The position numbers and the translations under genes are program-made. Positions 1 to 10,302 of a stretch of 35,594 bases of DNA are shown in pieces (the first letter of the stretch is position 1; each line of letters begins with the position of its first letter). Origin of the DNA: CAYRNY01 sp964425755 (GTDB lineage: Bacteria; Chloroflexota; Anaerolineae; Aggregatilineales; Aggregatilineaceae); assembly GCA_964425755.1 (NCBI GenBank), contig CAYRNY010000028.1, forward strand, positions 1 to 35,594. Reading direction: 5' to 3'. The notes below the pieces were generated by a model. That model made no database searches. It was not told where the DNA came from and saw only the letters and a list, made by a program, of their open reading frames with translations.

Positions 1-122
1 AACCTATCGTAGCCCTAGAGCGTCTTTCATTCAAAACTGCATAACTTCAGTAATGAGATAACCACATTGGGATTCTTCCTAACTTGGCAAGTTGAATAGA
101 GCCATGAACGCTAGTGAAATAC

Positions 123-154
123 AACGCCCCATGCAGCCGGGGCGTTTGTTTTTT
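123..154 (+). terminator. Rho-independent terminator of a gene left of the window
   Basis: The 8-bp arms AACGCCCC (123-130) and GGGGCGTT (139-146) pair perfectly around an 8-nt loop and are followed by TGTTTTTT. This is a textbook + strand intrinsic terminator. No coding region for it lies inside the window, so it must end a transcript entering from the left. The preceding 120 bases are clearly more AT-rich than the rest and hold no convincing ORF. Confidence 0.75.
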
Positions 155-198
155 CGTCCTGGCCGCGCGTTGACCATCGCGGCGGGCCGCAGATTCGG

Positions 199-204
199 TA
201 TAAT
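199..204 (+). promoter_or_regulatory. Predicted -10 box of the Clp-like gene
   Basis: A perfect TATAAT lies 45 bases before the ATG at 250. A TTGACC at 170-175 resembles a -35 box but the 23-base spacer is too long, so only the -10 element is supported. The position just downstream of a terminator fits a new transcription unit. Confidence 0.5.
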
Positions 205-249
205 GGTGGCGGTGTGATGAACGGTGCAACTCCCGGGAAATAGCGACTT

Positions 250-2481
<2,232 letters not shown>

Positions 2482-2500
2482 GGCGGGCGGCTGGCCCGCC
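2482..2500 (+). terminator. GC-rich hairpin directly after the Clp-like gene
   Basis: Arms GGCGGGC (2482-2488) and GCCCGCC (2494-2500) form a 7-bp stem with a 5-nt loop, starting on the base after the stop codon. There is no proper T-run after it, so it could be a weak or Rho-assisted terminator, or an mRNA 3' end stabiliser. Confidence 0.4.
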
Positions 2501-2559
2501 GGTCATTGGCAACCCGCGTTGCGATCCACCAACACCCGCTATCCACGCGCTGCCTGTGC

Positions 2560-2565
2560 TATAAT
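2560..2565 (+). promoter_or_regulatory. Predicted -10 box of the RHH-HNH operon
   Basis: A perfect TATAAT sits 42 bases before the ATG at 2608. No good -35 hexamer is present at 16-18 bases upstream. The same pattern of a strong -10, weak -35 and short leader recurs in this window. Confidence 0.5.
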
Positions 2566-2607
2566 GACGCTAAGCGAATGTGATGGTTATGTGAACGGAT
2601 AACGGCG

Positions 2608-3018
2608 ATGGCATCGGAACACACAGTCTCACTCGACCTGCCCCCGGACCTCTACGAGCGCGTGCGGCAGATCGCCGCCGAGCACGATCGTTCGGTCGAG
2701 GCGGTGCTGCTGGAGACGCTGCGCGTGATGTTCGGCACGCTGCCGGTCGAGGTGGACCTGGAGGACGAGGCGCTGGCGCAGTTCAGCGACGCGCAACTGT
2801 GGGGCGTGGTGCACCAGCGGCTCGCCTGGCCGGGGCGCGAGCGCTACCGCGAGCTGGTCGCGCGCAGCCGGTCCGGCGACCTGGCTCCGGGCGAAGAAGA
2901 CGAACTTGACGCGCTGGTCGAACAGATCGATCGCTTCACGCTGCTGCGCTCGCGGGCGCTGCACGAATTGCAGCAGCGCGGGTATGACGTCTCCGCCTAT
3001 TTCCGCGCCAGTGCGTGA
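2608..3018 (+). CDS. Ribbon-helix-helix-like protein, first gene of RHH-HNH pair
   Basis: A 136-residue cytoplasmic protein. The N-terminus (about 5-43) has the pattern of a CopG/Arc ribbon-helix-helix DNA-binding fold: a short strand TVSLDLP followed by two amphipathic helices. The remainder (about 50-136) is helical and acidic, with no family I recognise. Its stop codon overlaps the start of the HNH gene (TGATG), so the two are translationally coupled. By analogy with toxin-antitoxin and restriction-control pairs, the RHH protein could repress the operon or bind the nuclease, but that is inference. No strong ribosome-binding site precedes the ATG. Without the HNH neighbour this would be annotated as a hypothetical protein. 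Confidence 0.8.
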   Translation: MASEHTVSLDLPPDLYERVRQIAAEHDRSVEAVLLETLRVMFGTLPVEVDLEDEALAQFSDAQLWGVVHQRLAWPGRERYRELVARSRSGDLAPGEEDELDALVEQIDRFTLLRSRALHELQQRGYDVSAYFRASA

Positions 3019-3440
3019 TGGTGACGCTGCCCGCCGCGGTGCGCCGCCAGGTGATCGCGCGGGCGGCGGGGTACTGCGAGTACTGCCGCGCGCCGTTGGC
3101 GGTGGTCGTCGAGTGGGAAGTCGATCACATCGTGCCGGTGGCGGTGGGCGGTGACTCCAGCGCGGACAACTTGTGCGCGGCCTGTGCGGGCTGCAATCGC
3201 TACAAAGCGGCATTTCAAGACGGGGCCGACCCCGACACGGGACAGACGGTCCCGTTATTTGATCCCCGGCGGCAGCGGTGGGACGAGCATTTCGCGTGGG
3301 ATGCGGACGGCGTGTCGCTGGCCGGGCGGACGCCCACCGGGCGCGCGACGGTCGCGCGGCTGCGCATGAACCGTGCGCGGATGCTGGCGGCGCGGCGGCT
3401 GTGGGTCGCTACGGGGTTGTTCCCGCCGCGCGATGGCTGA
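3018..3440 (+). CDS. HNH endonuclease
   Basis: A 140-residue HNH nuclease. The zinc pair CEYC lies near residue 20. The metal-binding HNH core VDHIVPVAVGG follows (about 36-46), then N for the middle Asn, and a second cysteine pair CAGC directly followed by NRYK. The C-terminal segment GQTVPLFDPRRQRW and the later PTGRATV are typical of an HNH subfamily that I know from cyanobacteria, Chloroflexota and planctomycetes, where the function is not established. The chosen ATG overlaps the stop of the RHH gene by one base; a GTG one codon earlier is possible. All core catalytic residues look present, so it should cut nucleic acid. No restriction methylase is adjacent. Confidence 0.88.
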   Translation: MVTLPAAVRRQVIARAAGYCEYCRAPLAVVVEWEVDHIVPVAVGGDSSADNLCAACAGCNRYKAAFQDGADPDTGQTVPLFDPRRQRWDEHFAWDADGVSLAGRTPTGRATVARLRMNRARMLAARRLWVATGLFPPRDG

Positions 3441-3484
3441 GTTTGCGGCGGGCGGAAACACGATTTCAGGCAGGAGTTTGTGCA

Positions 3485-4030
3485 GTGACAGCACCACACG
3501 ACGATGGCGCGGTGATCCGCACGCGGGAGTTCGCGCTCGAACGCGACACGCTGTACCGGCTGCTGGTCGCGCGGACGTTCGGGGGGCAGATGCGCATCTT
3601 CATGCTCAACGGCGTGGTGATCGCGGTGCTGGTGGCGTCGGTGGCCTATGCGACGTTCGACCTGTCGCAGGCGGGCGGGCTGGCGCTGCTGGTGGGGCTG
3701 CTGGCGGTGATCGCGCTGGCGCTGGGCTACCCGCTGTGGCGCTACCGGCGTTATGTCAATGCGCCCGCGAACGCGGTGATGTTCCAGCCGGTGCGCTGCG
3801 AGATCGACGCGCAGTTTGTCGCCGTGCGCCGCGCGGACGGCACGATCGCGCGGACCCCGCTCGCCAGCATCACGCGCGCGATCCGCACGCCGGCGCACTG
3901 GCTGCTGTACGTGGGCGGGCTGGTGCAGCACGTGATCCCGCTGGCCGCGTTCGAGTCACCCGACGATGACGCGCAACTGGCCGAGCGCCTGCAACGGTAC
4001 CGTATCTACGTGCAGCGCACGCGGCGCTGA
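3485..4030 (+). CDS. YcxB-like membrane protein
   Basis: A 181-residue membrane protein starting at a GTG with an AGGAG ribosome-binding site at 3472-3476. A longer reading frame exists upstream but overlaps the HNH gene and has no such signal. Two adjacent hydrophobic segments (about 40-80), rich in Val, Leu and Ala, form a helical hairpin. They are followed by a soluble domain with the FQPVRCEID and ITRAIRTPAHWLLY segments expected of the YcxB-like C-terminal family, whose function is unknown. It lies 44 bases after the HNH gene and is probably cotranscribed. Family assignment rests on the overall pattern (two TM segments plus a small beta domain) and is moderate. Confidence 0.75.
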   Translation: MTAPHDDGAVIRTREFALERDTLYRLLVARTFGGQMRIFMLNGVVIAVLVASVAYATFDLSQAGGLALLVGLLAVIALALGYPLWRYRRYVNAPANAVMFQPVRCEIDAQFVAVRRADGTIARTPLASITRAIRTPAHWLLYVGGLVQHVIPLAAFESPDDDAQLAERLQRYRIYVQRTRR

Positions 4031-4078
4031 CCCCGTTGGGCCGCGCGCTGGTGTGCCCGTCTGCGCACCGGGGACTGC

Positions 4079-4084
4079 TATAAT
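4079..4084 (+). promoter_or_regulatory. Predicted -10 box of the hydrolase-lipoprotein operon
   Basis: A perfect TATAAT lies 36 bases before the ATG at 4121. The leader contains a full AGGAGGTG ribosome-binding site at 4108-4115, five bases from the start. No clear -35 box is seen. Confidence 0.55.
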
Positions 4085-4120
4085 TGGGGTGTGCGGATAC
4101 GAGCGACAGGAGGTGTGGTC

Positions 4121-5371
4121 ATGCGATGGATCATTGCGTTGGTATGGGGCAGTGTGTCGGCGTTTTTGGGCGTGTTGAGTATCTGGCCGTCGGTCCCGCA
4201 GCGCGGGCGGCGGTGGCTGGCGCAGTTCCAGGTAATTGCCGCTGAAGTGCCCGTCGTGGGGCTGCTGTCCGGCTTGCTGGCGCTGTGGCATGGCGCGCGC
4301 GGGCGCAACCGCACCGCGACGCTGCTCGGCGGGCTGGGTACGGCGCTGGCGCTGCGGCCCTGGTACCGGCGCGGGTACGTCGATCGCGTGATGGCGGACG
4401 CGATGCGCGACGGGTTGGGGCTGGGCTGGCAACGCGCGATCCCGCCGGAGTTGCATCGCGGCTTCACGCAGCAGCGCCGCACGGATATGCTGGGGCCGTT
4501 GTGGGGCCTGATCACGGCGCGGGTGTGGGAGACGCGCGACGTGCTCTATGCCTCTCCAGAAGGGCACCCGCTGCGCCTGGATGTCTACCAACCCGCGAAC
4601 GCGCACCAGTCCGGGGAAGATAACGCGCCGCCGCCGCGCCCGGCGGTGATCGTGTTGCACGGCGGGACGTGGTTCCAGGGCGACAAGAGCCTGTACGGGT
4701 GGGGTTTGCAGAACCGCTGGTTCGCCGCGCATGGCTACGTGGTGTTCGACGTGCAGTACCGCACGACGGGGCAATGGCCCGCGCCGCTGAGCGACGTCAA
4801 GTGCGCGATTCGCTGGGTGAAGGCGAACGCAGGGCGCTTCAACGTCGATCCGAACCGGGTCGCGTTGTTGGGGCGCTCGGCGGGGGCGCACCTGGCGCTG
4901 CTGGCAGCGTATGCAGCGGATGACGCGCAGTTCCCGGCGGGGTGCTTCGTGGGTCCGGAAGCCGCGGAGGACGTCAACGGGCACGTCGCGGCGGTCGTGG
5001 TCAGCGGCGCACCGGCGGACCTGCGGCTGTGGGCACCGGAACCGGACAGCGCGATCGTGCATCTGCTCGGCGGCACACCGGAAGACATCCCCGACGTGTA
5101 CGCGAGCGCCGCGCCGGTCACGCACATCAAGCCCGGACTGCCGCCCACGCTGGTGATTCACGGGCAGCGTGACCGTACCGTACCGCCGAACCACGCGGAG
5201 TTGCTGGTCAACCGCTTGCGTGCGGCGGGCGTGCTGGCGGTGCTGCTGCGTATCCCCTGGGGGCGGCACGGCATGGACGGTCTGCCGGTGGGGTTGGTCG
5301 GGTCGATGATCCAGCACGATATCGATCGCTTCCTGGCCTGGGTACTCTTTCGCAGCGAGGAGCCGGCTTGA
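4121..5371 (+). CDS. Membrane-anchored alpha/beta hydrolase (esterase/lipase-like)
   Basis: A 416-residue protein with two N-terminal hydrophobic segments (about 3-25 and 40-60) followed by an alpha/beta-hydrolase domain. The oxyanion motif HGGTW follows a run of prolines. The nucleophile elbow is GRSAG, the catalytic Asp probably lies in HGQRDRTVPP, and the catalytic His in GRHGMDG. All are in the order expected for the BD-FAE/esterase-lipase group. The start is fixed by a near-consensus ribosome-binding site 5 bases upstream; a codon 10 residues earlier would include that site. The substrate cannot be told from sequence; carboxylic ester is the family norm. The last base of its stop overlaps the ATG of the next gene, implying coupled translation with the lipoprotein. 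Confidence 0.9.
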   Translation: MRWIIALVWGSVSAFLGVLSIWPSVPQRGRRWLAQFQVIAAEVPVVGLLSGLLALWHGARGRNRTATLLGGLGTALALRPWYRRGYVDRVMADAMRDGLGLGWQRAIPPELHRGFTQQRRTDMLGPLWGLITARVWETRDVLYASPEGHPLRLDVYQPANAHQSGEDNAPPPRPAVIVLHGGTWFQGDKSLYGWGLQNRWFAAHGYVVFDVQYRTTGQWPAPLSDVKCAIRWVKANAGRFNVDPNRVALLGRSAGAHLALLAAYAADDAQFPAGCFVGPEAAEDVNGHVAAVVVSGAPADLRLWAPEPDSAIVHLLGGTPEDIPDVYASAAPVTHIKPGLPPTLVIHGQRDRTVPPNHAELLVNRLRAAGVLAVLLRIPWGRHGMDGLPVGLVGSMIQHDIDRFLAWVLFRSEEPA

Positions 5372-6417
5372 TGCGCTGGATGAGCCTGCCACGCGGCACG
5401 TGGCCGGTGATCGCGATTGTGGGGGGCGTGCTGCTGGCGGTGCTGGCCGCGTGCGGGGGTGAGGAAGACCACACGCCCGATCTCGCTGCCCTGCCAACGC
5501 GCACGCCGGTGCCGGCGACGCTGACGTCCGAACCCGCTGATGCACTGGCGAACGTGTCGCTGATCGCGCTGCGCGAGCGGGTGGCGGCGTTTCTGGACGA
5601 GGCCGAGGACGCCAGCCCGCTAGACCGGCCCGTATTGTTTGACCAGCACGTTTTTGCGGCGCATCCTGACTGCTTTTCCGACGCATATCACACCAATACC
5701 GAGCCGCTGGAGTTGTTCGATTTCAACCTCGTGTCGCTGGACCTGGCGCAGTGGCGTGAAGCGCTGGACCAGTTCCCTGAAGCTGAACTGATCGCGGCCA
5801 TCGATGCGGCGCTGGCGCGCGCGGTCGAGGTCATCCCGCCGGAGGGGCCGTTTCGTGTGTGCCTGTTCCCGTCCCCGCCCTGGCCGCACCGGGGAGACGC
5901 GCCGGTCACCGGCGCATTCCAGACGCAAACGTTGAGCAGCGATCTGGTGGTAGCGTGGTGCAGTGAGGGTGCAGCATGTCTTGATGGGGTGGGCAAAACG
6001 ATCGCCTTTGCGTACCACTACGCGGTGCAGTTGGGCCACCTGAACCGCACGGTCGGAACAACCACCCTGCGCGATTTCATGATCCTGGACGCGCGGGCGG
6101 ACGACTTCGCTACGTACCTGTATCCCGGCGCGGTCTTTCCCTGGCATGTCGATCTCGATCCGGCACTGGAAGCCGATCTTTGGGCACGCATGCAGGAGTC
6201 GCTGGACGTCACGTACCAGGATTATCCCGAATACCGCCGGATCGAGCGTTTTTTGTACGGGCGCGGCACGGAGCAGTATCCCGACTGGGGCGGGATCGTG
6301 ATCGGCATGCACATCGTTGAGGCGTTCCACGAAAACAACCCGCTGGTGACGTATGCAGAGCTCGCGGCGCTGCCATCCGAGGACGTGATCGCGCGAAGTG
6401 GGTACGCGCCCCGCTAG
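5371..6417 (+). CDS. Lipoprotein resembling an inactive DUF2268-type protease
   Basis: A 348-residue protein with a clear lipoprotein signal peptide: a hydrophobic stretch from about 12 ending in LAAC with lipidation at Cys28, followed by a Thr/Pro-rich linker. The body resembles predicted zinc proteases of the DUF2268 group (a CF motif near residue 109, a central helix, then an FMILDARADDFATYLYP segment and GMHIVEAF near the end). At the expected HExxH helix the sequence is F213-A-Y-H-Y217, so the first His and the Glu are missing while the YH is kept. It is therefore probably catalytically dead, perhaps a binding or regulatory lipoprotein. The ATG overlaps the preceding stop (TGATG). The family call is moderate; the lipoprotein call is firm. 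Confidence 0.8.
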   Translation: MRWMSLPRGTWPVIAIVGGVLLAVLAACGGEEDHTPDLAALPTRTPVPATLTSEPADALANVSLIALRERVAAFLDEAEDASPLDRPVLFDQHVFAAHPDCFSDAYHTNTEPLELFDFNLVSLDLAQWREALDQFPEAELIAAIDAALARAVEVIPPEGPFRVCLFPSPPWPHRGDAPVTGAFQTQTLSSDLVVAWCSEGAACLDGVGKTIAFAYHYAVQLGHLNRTVGTTTLRDFMILDARADDFATYLYPGAVFPWHVDLDPALEADLWARMQESLDVTYQDYPEYRRIERFLYGRGTEQYPDWGGIVIGMHIVEAFHENNPLVTYAELAALPSEDVIARSGYAPR

Positions 6418-6465
6418 GCCGCGATCGCCTGGCGCATGGTGCGGTCGCGCTGGTTGTGGCGCTAA

Positions 6466-6494
6466 TTGCCGCGCGGCGCTGAAACGTGTATATC
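6466..6494 (+). promoter_or_regulatory. Predicted sigma70-type promoter of the secreted peptidase gene
   Basis: TTGCCG (6466-6471) and TATATC (6489-6494) are separated by 17 bases and lie just upstream of the AAGGA ribosome-binding site and ATG at 6532. Confidence 0.4.
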
Positions 6495-6531
6495 TTTGGG
6501 GAAACGGATCAACCACACAAGGACACATACC

Positions 6532-7830
6532 ATGAATCGCCGTCTATTGGTTAGCGTGCTCGCGTTGGTGCTGGCGCTGGCCGGATTGGTCGCATTGGGG
6601 GCACTGACGCCGCGTGCCGGTGCGGGTGTCGCCGGGCCTGACGATGACGCCACGTATGCTTCCGCCCGCGTCGTGCCGGGACGTGACCCGGCTGGCCTGC
6701 TGCGCAACAACGCGGAGTGGACCGTTCGCGCGAACGAATTCACCAGCCTGTACCCGAACGGTTTTCGCTTTACGCTGGACGTGGAGAGCAGCGGCGGCGC
6801 GATCGTCAGCGCGCGGGTCGAATGGCAGCACCGCCCGAACATCCGCCCCAACCAGCCGATCCGCGTGCGGCGTGAAACCGGCGTGATCGACGCGGCGACG
6901 GGCACGGTCACGGCGACGTGGACGCCGACCGGCGGGACGGGTGTCCCGCCCTGGGCGGCGGTGTATTACACGTGGCGATTGCGCGACGAGGCCGGGAACG
7001 AGTACGTCACCGAGCGTGTGATGGCGGAATATGCCGACAACTCGCGCCCCTGGACGCGGCAGGAAACCGAAGACGCGTTGATCTTCTCCGAGGGGCTGCC
7101 GGAGAGCGCGGGCGTGCTGGTCGGGCAGGCGCTGGCGGAGAACCGCCACAAATACCTGGACGGGTGGGGCGACACGCTGCCGTACAAGCCGCGTATCATC
7201 CTCTTCCACGACTTCGACACGTTCAACGAGTGGCAGGTCGACAGTTACGATACGTCGTCACTGGGGTACGTGTCGGTCGGCGTGACCAGTGATGCCTGGG
7301 GCGGCACGGCGCAGGTATTGTTCGGGTCGGCGCGGGCGCTGGCGTATGAAACCGTGCTGCACGAGGTCGAGCACCTGCACCAGTACGAGTATCTGTTCCC
7401 CGGACGTACCAAGATGACGCCGGGCTGGTTTTACGAGGGCGACGCGCGTTTCTACGAGGCGCACGACCACAGCTTCGACGAAAACCTGGTCTATGACCTG
7501 GCGCGCAGCGGCAAGCTGCCAACACTGCTGCAAGGCACCGGCCCCAGCATCGACGGCGAGAACTCGCTGCGCGGCTACGCGATGGGGTACATGTTCTGGA
7601 AATGGCTCACCGAGCGTTGGGGCATGGAAGTCCACGCGGAACTGATGGCCCTGCTCGGTGAGAATCTCGCGCTGAATGACGCGCTGGCCGAGGTGACGGG
7701 ACTTGAGGCGCGGGCGCTCGAACGCGAGTGGCGCGCGTGGCTTGGCGCGACACCGGTCGACCCGCCGACGCTGATCCCGACGCCGACGCCGCTGCCGTTC
7801 CCTGACCCGCCGACGCCGTTCGGGCGCTAG
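6532..7830 (+). CDS. Secreted zinc metallopeptidase, peptidase MA-like
   Basis: A 432-residue exported protein. The N-terminal signal peptide has a basic start (MNRR) and a long Leu/Val/Ala core to about residue 25. An immunoglobulin-like segment (about 60-170) precedes the catalytic domain. That domain has the gluzincin signature HEVEH (277-281) and the downstream ligand Glu302 in WFYEGDARFYE, 21 residues after the last His. This fits the peptidase MA-like family of zinc metallopeptidases. The C-terminus ends in a Pro/Thr-rich tail (about 415-432) that could be a linker or surface segment. The start is taken at the ATG with AAGGA about 8 bases upstream; an in-frame start 22 codons earlier would disrupt the signal peptide. 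Unlike its neighbour lipoprotein, the active site is intact. Substrate unknown. Confidence 0.88.
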   Translation: MNRRLLVSVLALVLALAGLVALGALTPRAGAGVAGPDDDATYASARVVPGRDPAGLLRNNAEWTVRANEFTSLYPNGFRFTLDVESSGGAIVSARVEWQHRPNIRPNQPIRVRRETGVIDAATGTVTATWTPTGGTGVPPWAAVYYTWRLRDEAGNEYVTERVMAEYADNSRPWTRQETEDALIFSEGLPESAGVLVGQALAENRHKYLDGWGDTLPYKPRIILFHDFDTFNEWQVDSYDTSSLGYVSVGVTSDAWGGTAQVLFGSARALAYETVLHEVEHLHQYEYLFPGRTKMTPGWFYEGDARFYEAHDHSFDENLVYDLARSGKLPTLLQGTGPSIDGENSLRGYAMGYMFWKWLTERWGMEVHAELMALLGENLALNDALAEVTGLEARALEREWRAWLGATPVDPPTLIPTPTPLPFPDPPTPFGR

Positions 7831-7861
7831 GGCCGGGGGCAGCGTGTGGCGCGGGGGTGCG

Positions 7862-8998
7862 TCATGACGCCGCGCCAAGCAGCGCCCCGATCAGGCCCAG
7901 GATCGCGTAGTTGCCGATGGCGAACACGAAGCCCTGGATGATGCTGCCCAGGACGATCGCGCCGCAGCCGGACCACGCGCCGAACGCGTATACCTCACCG
8001 ATCAACTTTGAGAGCAGGTAGGTCACGTAGAACGATCCGACTGTGGCGGCCAGGCCGATCATGAACAGCAGCGCGCTGAAATCCCCCACCAGGCTCAGCG
8101 CCAGCAACACCAGCGCCACGATGAGGATGATCAGCGTCTGGAATGGCACCAGCCGCCGGTAGAGATAGACCAGCGTGCCGTCACCACCGAGCACGGCGGT
8201 CGCCGCCAGGTGGATGAACACGCCTTGCAGCGCCAGCGAGATCACCTGGTAGATGCCGAAGAACACCGCCGAGATCAGCACGCCGACGATGCTCGCGCCG
8301 AGCAGCACGTCGATATCTTCGGCGACCGCGCCGGTCGCGTACAGGTCCATGCTGGTGAACATGTCCTGGATCAGGTTCAGTGTGAAGATCAGGATCGCGA
8401 TCACGCTCATTGTCGCGGCCAGCCAGTACACGCCGAAATCCTTCGCCACGTTGTCCCATGTCGCGGTGTGTGCGGCGACGCCGTGCTGTTGCCCGCCTTT
8501 GAGCTTCCGCTTGCCGCCCATGCGCTCGATCAATTCGGCGCGGCGGTCGGGATGGGTCAGCGCGGGCACGGCCTGCGCGACGGTCATACCGGTGGTGGTC
8601 ATGACCAGGTTGCTCACGAACTGCTCGTTGATCAGCGCCGGGTCCAGGCTCAGCGCCTTGCCGAGATTTTCGACCGCGCGTGCCTTGTCTCCCGCCATGT
8701 GAAAGTCGGTGGCCGAGTTGAGGTAGCCCCGCGCGAGCTCGCGGTCGCGGGGGGAGATGTCCGCTTCGCCAGCGGGAATTGGCGCACCCGGCACGGCGTC
8801 GTCCTTCGCGTTGATCTGCTGGATGAACTGGCCCGCTTTCAGCGCCAGCTCGCGCAGCGCCGGGTCGGGGTCGCGGCGGTAGACTGCCGCCAGCAGGCGC
8901 AGCGCGTCGGGATCGCGGCTATTGCCGAGTGCGACGATCGTGGCGCGGCGTTGAACGGGATCGTCACTTTGAAGTTGGCGGATCGTGTATTCGATCAT
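7862..8998 (-). CDS. HEAT-repeat multi-pass membrane protein (paralogue A)
   Basis: A 378-residue protein. The N-terminus (about 1-70) is HEAT-like: TIRQLQSDDPVQRRATIVAL and the next repeat QDPALREL-type helices. A helical segment (about 95-150) contains ENLGKALSLDPA, reminiscent of a TPR. A conserved basic motif GGKRKL (161-166) is followed by QQHG, then five or so transmembrane segments (about 185-378) like a Yip1-type membrane domain. The gene at 14119-15243 has the same layout and the same ENLGKAL, GGKRKL and HG signatures, so the two are paralogues. I do not recognise a functional family. The cytosolic repeats probably bind a partner at the membrane. The start is MIEYTI; an upstream extension overlaps the divergent gene and is not supported. 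It converges with the peptidase gene 31 bases away. Confidence 0.85.
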   Translation of the reverse strand: MIEYTIRQLQSDDPVQRRATIVALGNSRDPDALRLLAAVYRRDPDPALRELALKAGQFIQQINAKDDAVPGAPIPAGEADISPRDRELARGYLNSATDFHMAGDKARAVENLGKALSLDPALINEQFVSNLVMTTTGMTVAQAVPALTHPDRRAELIERMGGKRKLKGGQQHGVAAHTATWDNVAKDFGVYWLAATMSVIAILIFTLNLIQDMFTSMDLYATGAVAEDIDVLLGASIVGVLISAVFFGIYQVISLALQGVFIHLAATAVLGGDGTLVYLYRRLVPFQTLIILIVALVLLALSLVGDFSALLFMIGLAATVGSFYVTYLLSKLIGEVYAFGAWSGCGAIVLGSIIQGFVFAIGNYAILGLIGALLGAAS

Positions 8999-9044
8999 AC
9001 GCGCATAGTCTCCCTGGTCTGGTGGTAAGGCCACGCGATCGTTA

Positions 9045-9074
9045 AATATGCTGTGGCGCGAGATTGCGTTACAA
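9045..9074 (-). promoter_or_regulatory. Possible promoter of the HEAT membrane protein gene
   Basis: On the - strand, TTGTAA (9069-9074) and CATATT (9045-9050) are 18 bases apart and face the gene starting at 8998. Both hexamers match the sigma70 consensus only partly. Confidence 0.3.
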
Positions 9075-9157
9075 TGACTGCGTATACCGAGGCGCATCCG
9101 GCGCGGCACACATGCCAATACCATACGCCAAAATGCGCGATCGCGAAAATAGCTGTG

Positions 9158-9163
9158 TATGAT
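9158..9163 (+). promoter_or_regulatory. Possible -10 box of the DegV gene
   Basis: TATGAT lies 66 bases before the GTG at 9230 in the divergent 231-base intergenic region. No -35 box is convincing. Confidence 0.3.
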
Positions 9164-9229
9164 ATCGCGACACCGGGATAACCGGCCACATCCGGCCCGG
9201 CGCGCGCATACGAAAGGGGATCGAGAGCC

Positions 9230-10090
9230 GTGGTGATTGTGGTAACAGATAGTTGCGCGGCAGTGCCACAGACGATGGTTGACGAGCTGGGGATCGAGGT
9301 CGTGCCGTACCACGTCCACACGACGATGGGCACGCTGTATGATGGCGTGGATATGTCCGCGGACGACTTTTACGAGTGGGTCAAGACCGCCGAAGAATGG
9401 CCGACTACCGCCAATCCCAGTTCGGGGGAATACCTGGAAGCGTTCCGCAAGGGGGCCGCGCAGGACGGCGTGGTCGCCGTGAGCATGACCAGTACCGGCA
9501 GCGGGGGCTACCAGTCCGCGTTACTGGCGCGCCGGCTGGCGGAGCAGGAGTTTCCCGATCTGCCGATCGAGGTGGTGGACACGCAAACCGTCGCGATGGC
9601 GCATGGTTGGGCCGTGATCCAGGCGGCACGGGCCGCGCTCAAAGGGCTGCCGGTGGCGGAAGTCGCGGCGATCGCGCAGCGTACAGCGGAACAGTCGTTC
9701 GTCGCGTTTACCGCCGACACGCTGGAATACCTGCAACGCGGGGGACGTATCGGGCGGGCGGCGGGCTTGATCGGCGGCGTCTTGAGCATCAAGCCGATCA
9801 TCGGCATGCGCGGCGGGATGCCCTCACCGCTGGGCGTCGCGCGGACGCGGGGCGGGGCGTACAAGCGCATCGTGACGCTGGCGCTGGGCGCGATCCCGGA
9901 GGGCAGCACGGTACGCGCGGCGTTGATGCACGTCGCCGCGCCCGATGAGGCCGAAAAACTGCGCCCGTTGATCGAGGCGCGCTATTCCGTGATCGAGTGG
10001 GTGAAGGCCCAGTTATCCCCGGCGTTGGGGGTCCACAGCGGCCCCGGCACGGTGGGGGTCGCGTTGATCCCCGATGCACCATCGGCATAA
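9230..10090 (+). CDS. DegV family fatty-acid-binding protein
   Basis: A 286-residue DegV protein. Family members bind a long-chain fatty acid in a cleft between two domains and, as FakB proteins, present it to a fatty-acid kinase. The N-terminus VIVVTDSCAAVP is the family signature. The lipid-headgroup region VSMTSTGSGGYQSA is a variant of the usual S-x-x-L-S-G-T-Y-Q-S-A. The C-terminal region has the expected TLEYLQRGGRIGR and LSIKPI motifs and a final HSGPGTVGVA. The start is one of two adjacent GTG codons, with an AAAGGGG ribosome-binding site at 9212-9218. No fatty-acid kinase gene is in the window, so the partner must be elsewhere. Confidence 0.95.
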   Translation: MVIVVTDSCAAVPQTMVDELGIEVVPYHVHTTMGTLYDGVDMSADDFYEWVKTAEEWPTTANPSSGEYLEAFRKGAAQDGVVAVSMTSTGSGGYQSALLARRLAEQEFPDLPIEVVDTQTVAMAHGWAVIQAARAALKGLPVAEVAAIAQRTAEQSFVAFTADTLEYLQRGGRIGRAAGLIGGVLSIKPIIGMRGGMPSPLGVARTRGGAYKRIVTLALGAIPEGSTVRAALMHVAAPDEAEKLRPLIEARYSVIEWVKAQLSPALGVHSGPGTVGVALIPDAPSA

Positions 10091-10195
10091 ACGTGTGGCG
10101 ACATGGGGCGCGTGATCGCTGCGGGCCCTTTGCTGTCCGGCAGCGCTCACGTACAGAGTATCCCCGATTGATGCGCAGAGCCGCGGGCGATTGAA

Positions 10196-10247
10196 GGGCC
10201 GGTTCGCGGCCCGATAGGTATATAGCCGGGTGCTTGCAGCGCCCGGC
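10196..10247 (+). repeat. Two-hairpin TTGCA element, copy A
   Basis: Hairpin 1 is GGGCCG-GTTCG-CGGCCC (10196-10212). After a 12-base spacer comes hairpin 2: 5' arm GCCGGGTGC (10225-10233), loop TTGCA, 3' arm GCGCCCGGC (10239-10247), with one T-G wobble at stem position 7. The element lies in the 212-base gap between the DegV gene and the UroD-family gene, in the same orientation as the latter. Three further copies occur in the window. Nothing else is evident in this gap. Confidence 0.8.
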
Positions 10248-10302
10248 GAACCGTGACGCAGTGCAGTACACAAGATGTTTGTTGCCAGAGGGACACTTAC
10301 CG

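Noticed and set aside
1..120. The AT-rich left end as a mobile-element boundary
   Set aside because: No inverted repeat, transposase fragment or attachment-like sequence is visible; it can equally be a normal 3' untranslated region.
3956..5686. A 576-residue open frame on the - strand
   Set aside because: It spans two clearly coding + strand genes and has the Arg/Pro/His-rich composition of a shadow frame in GC-rich DNA.
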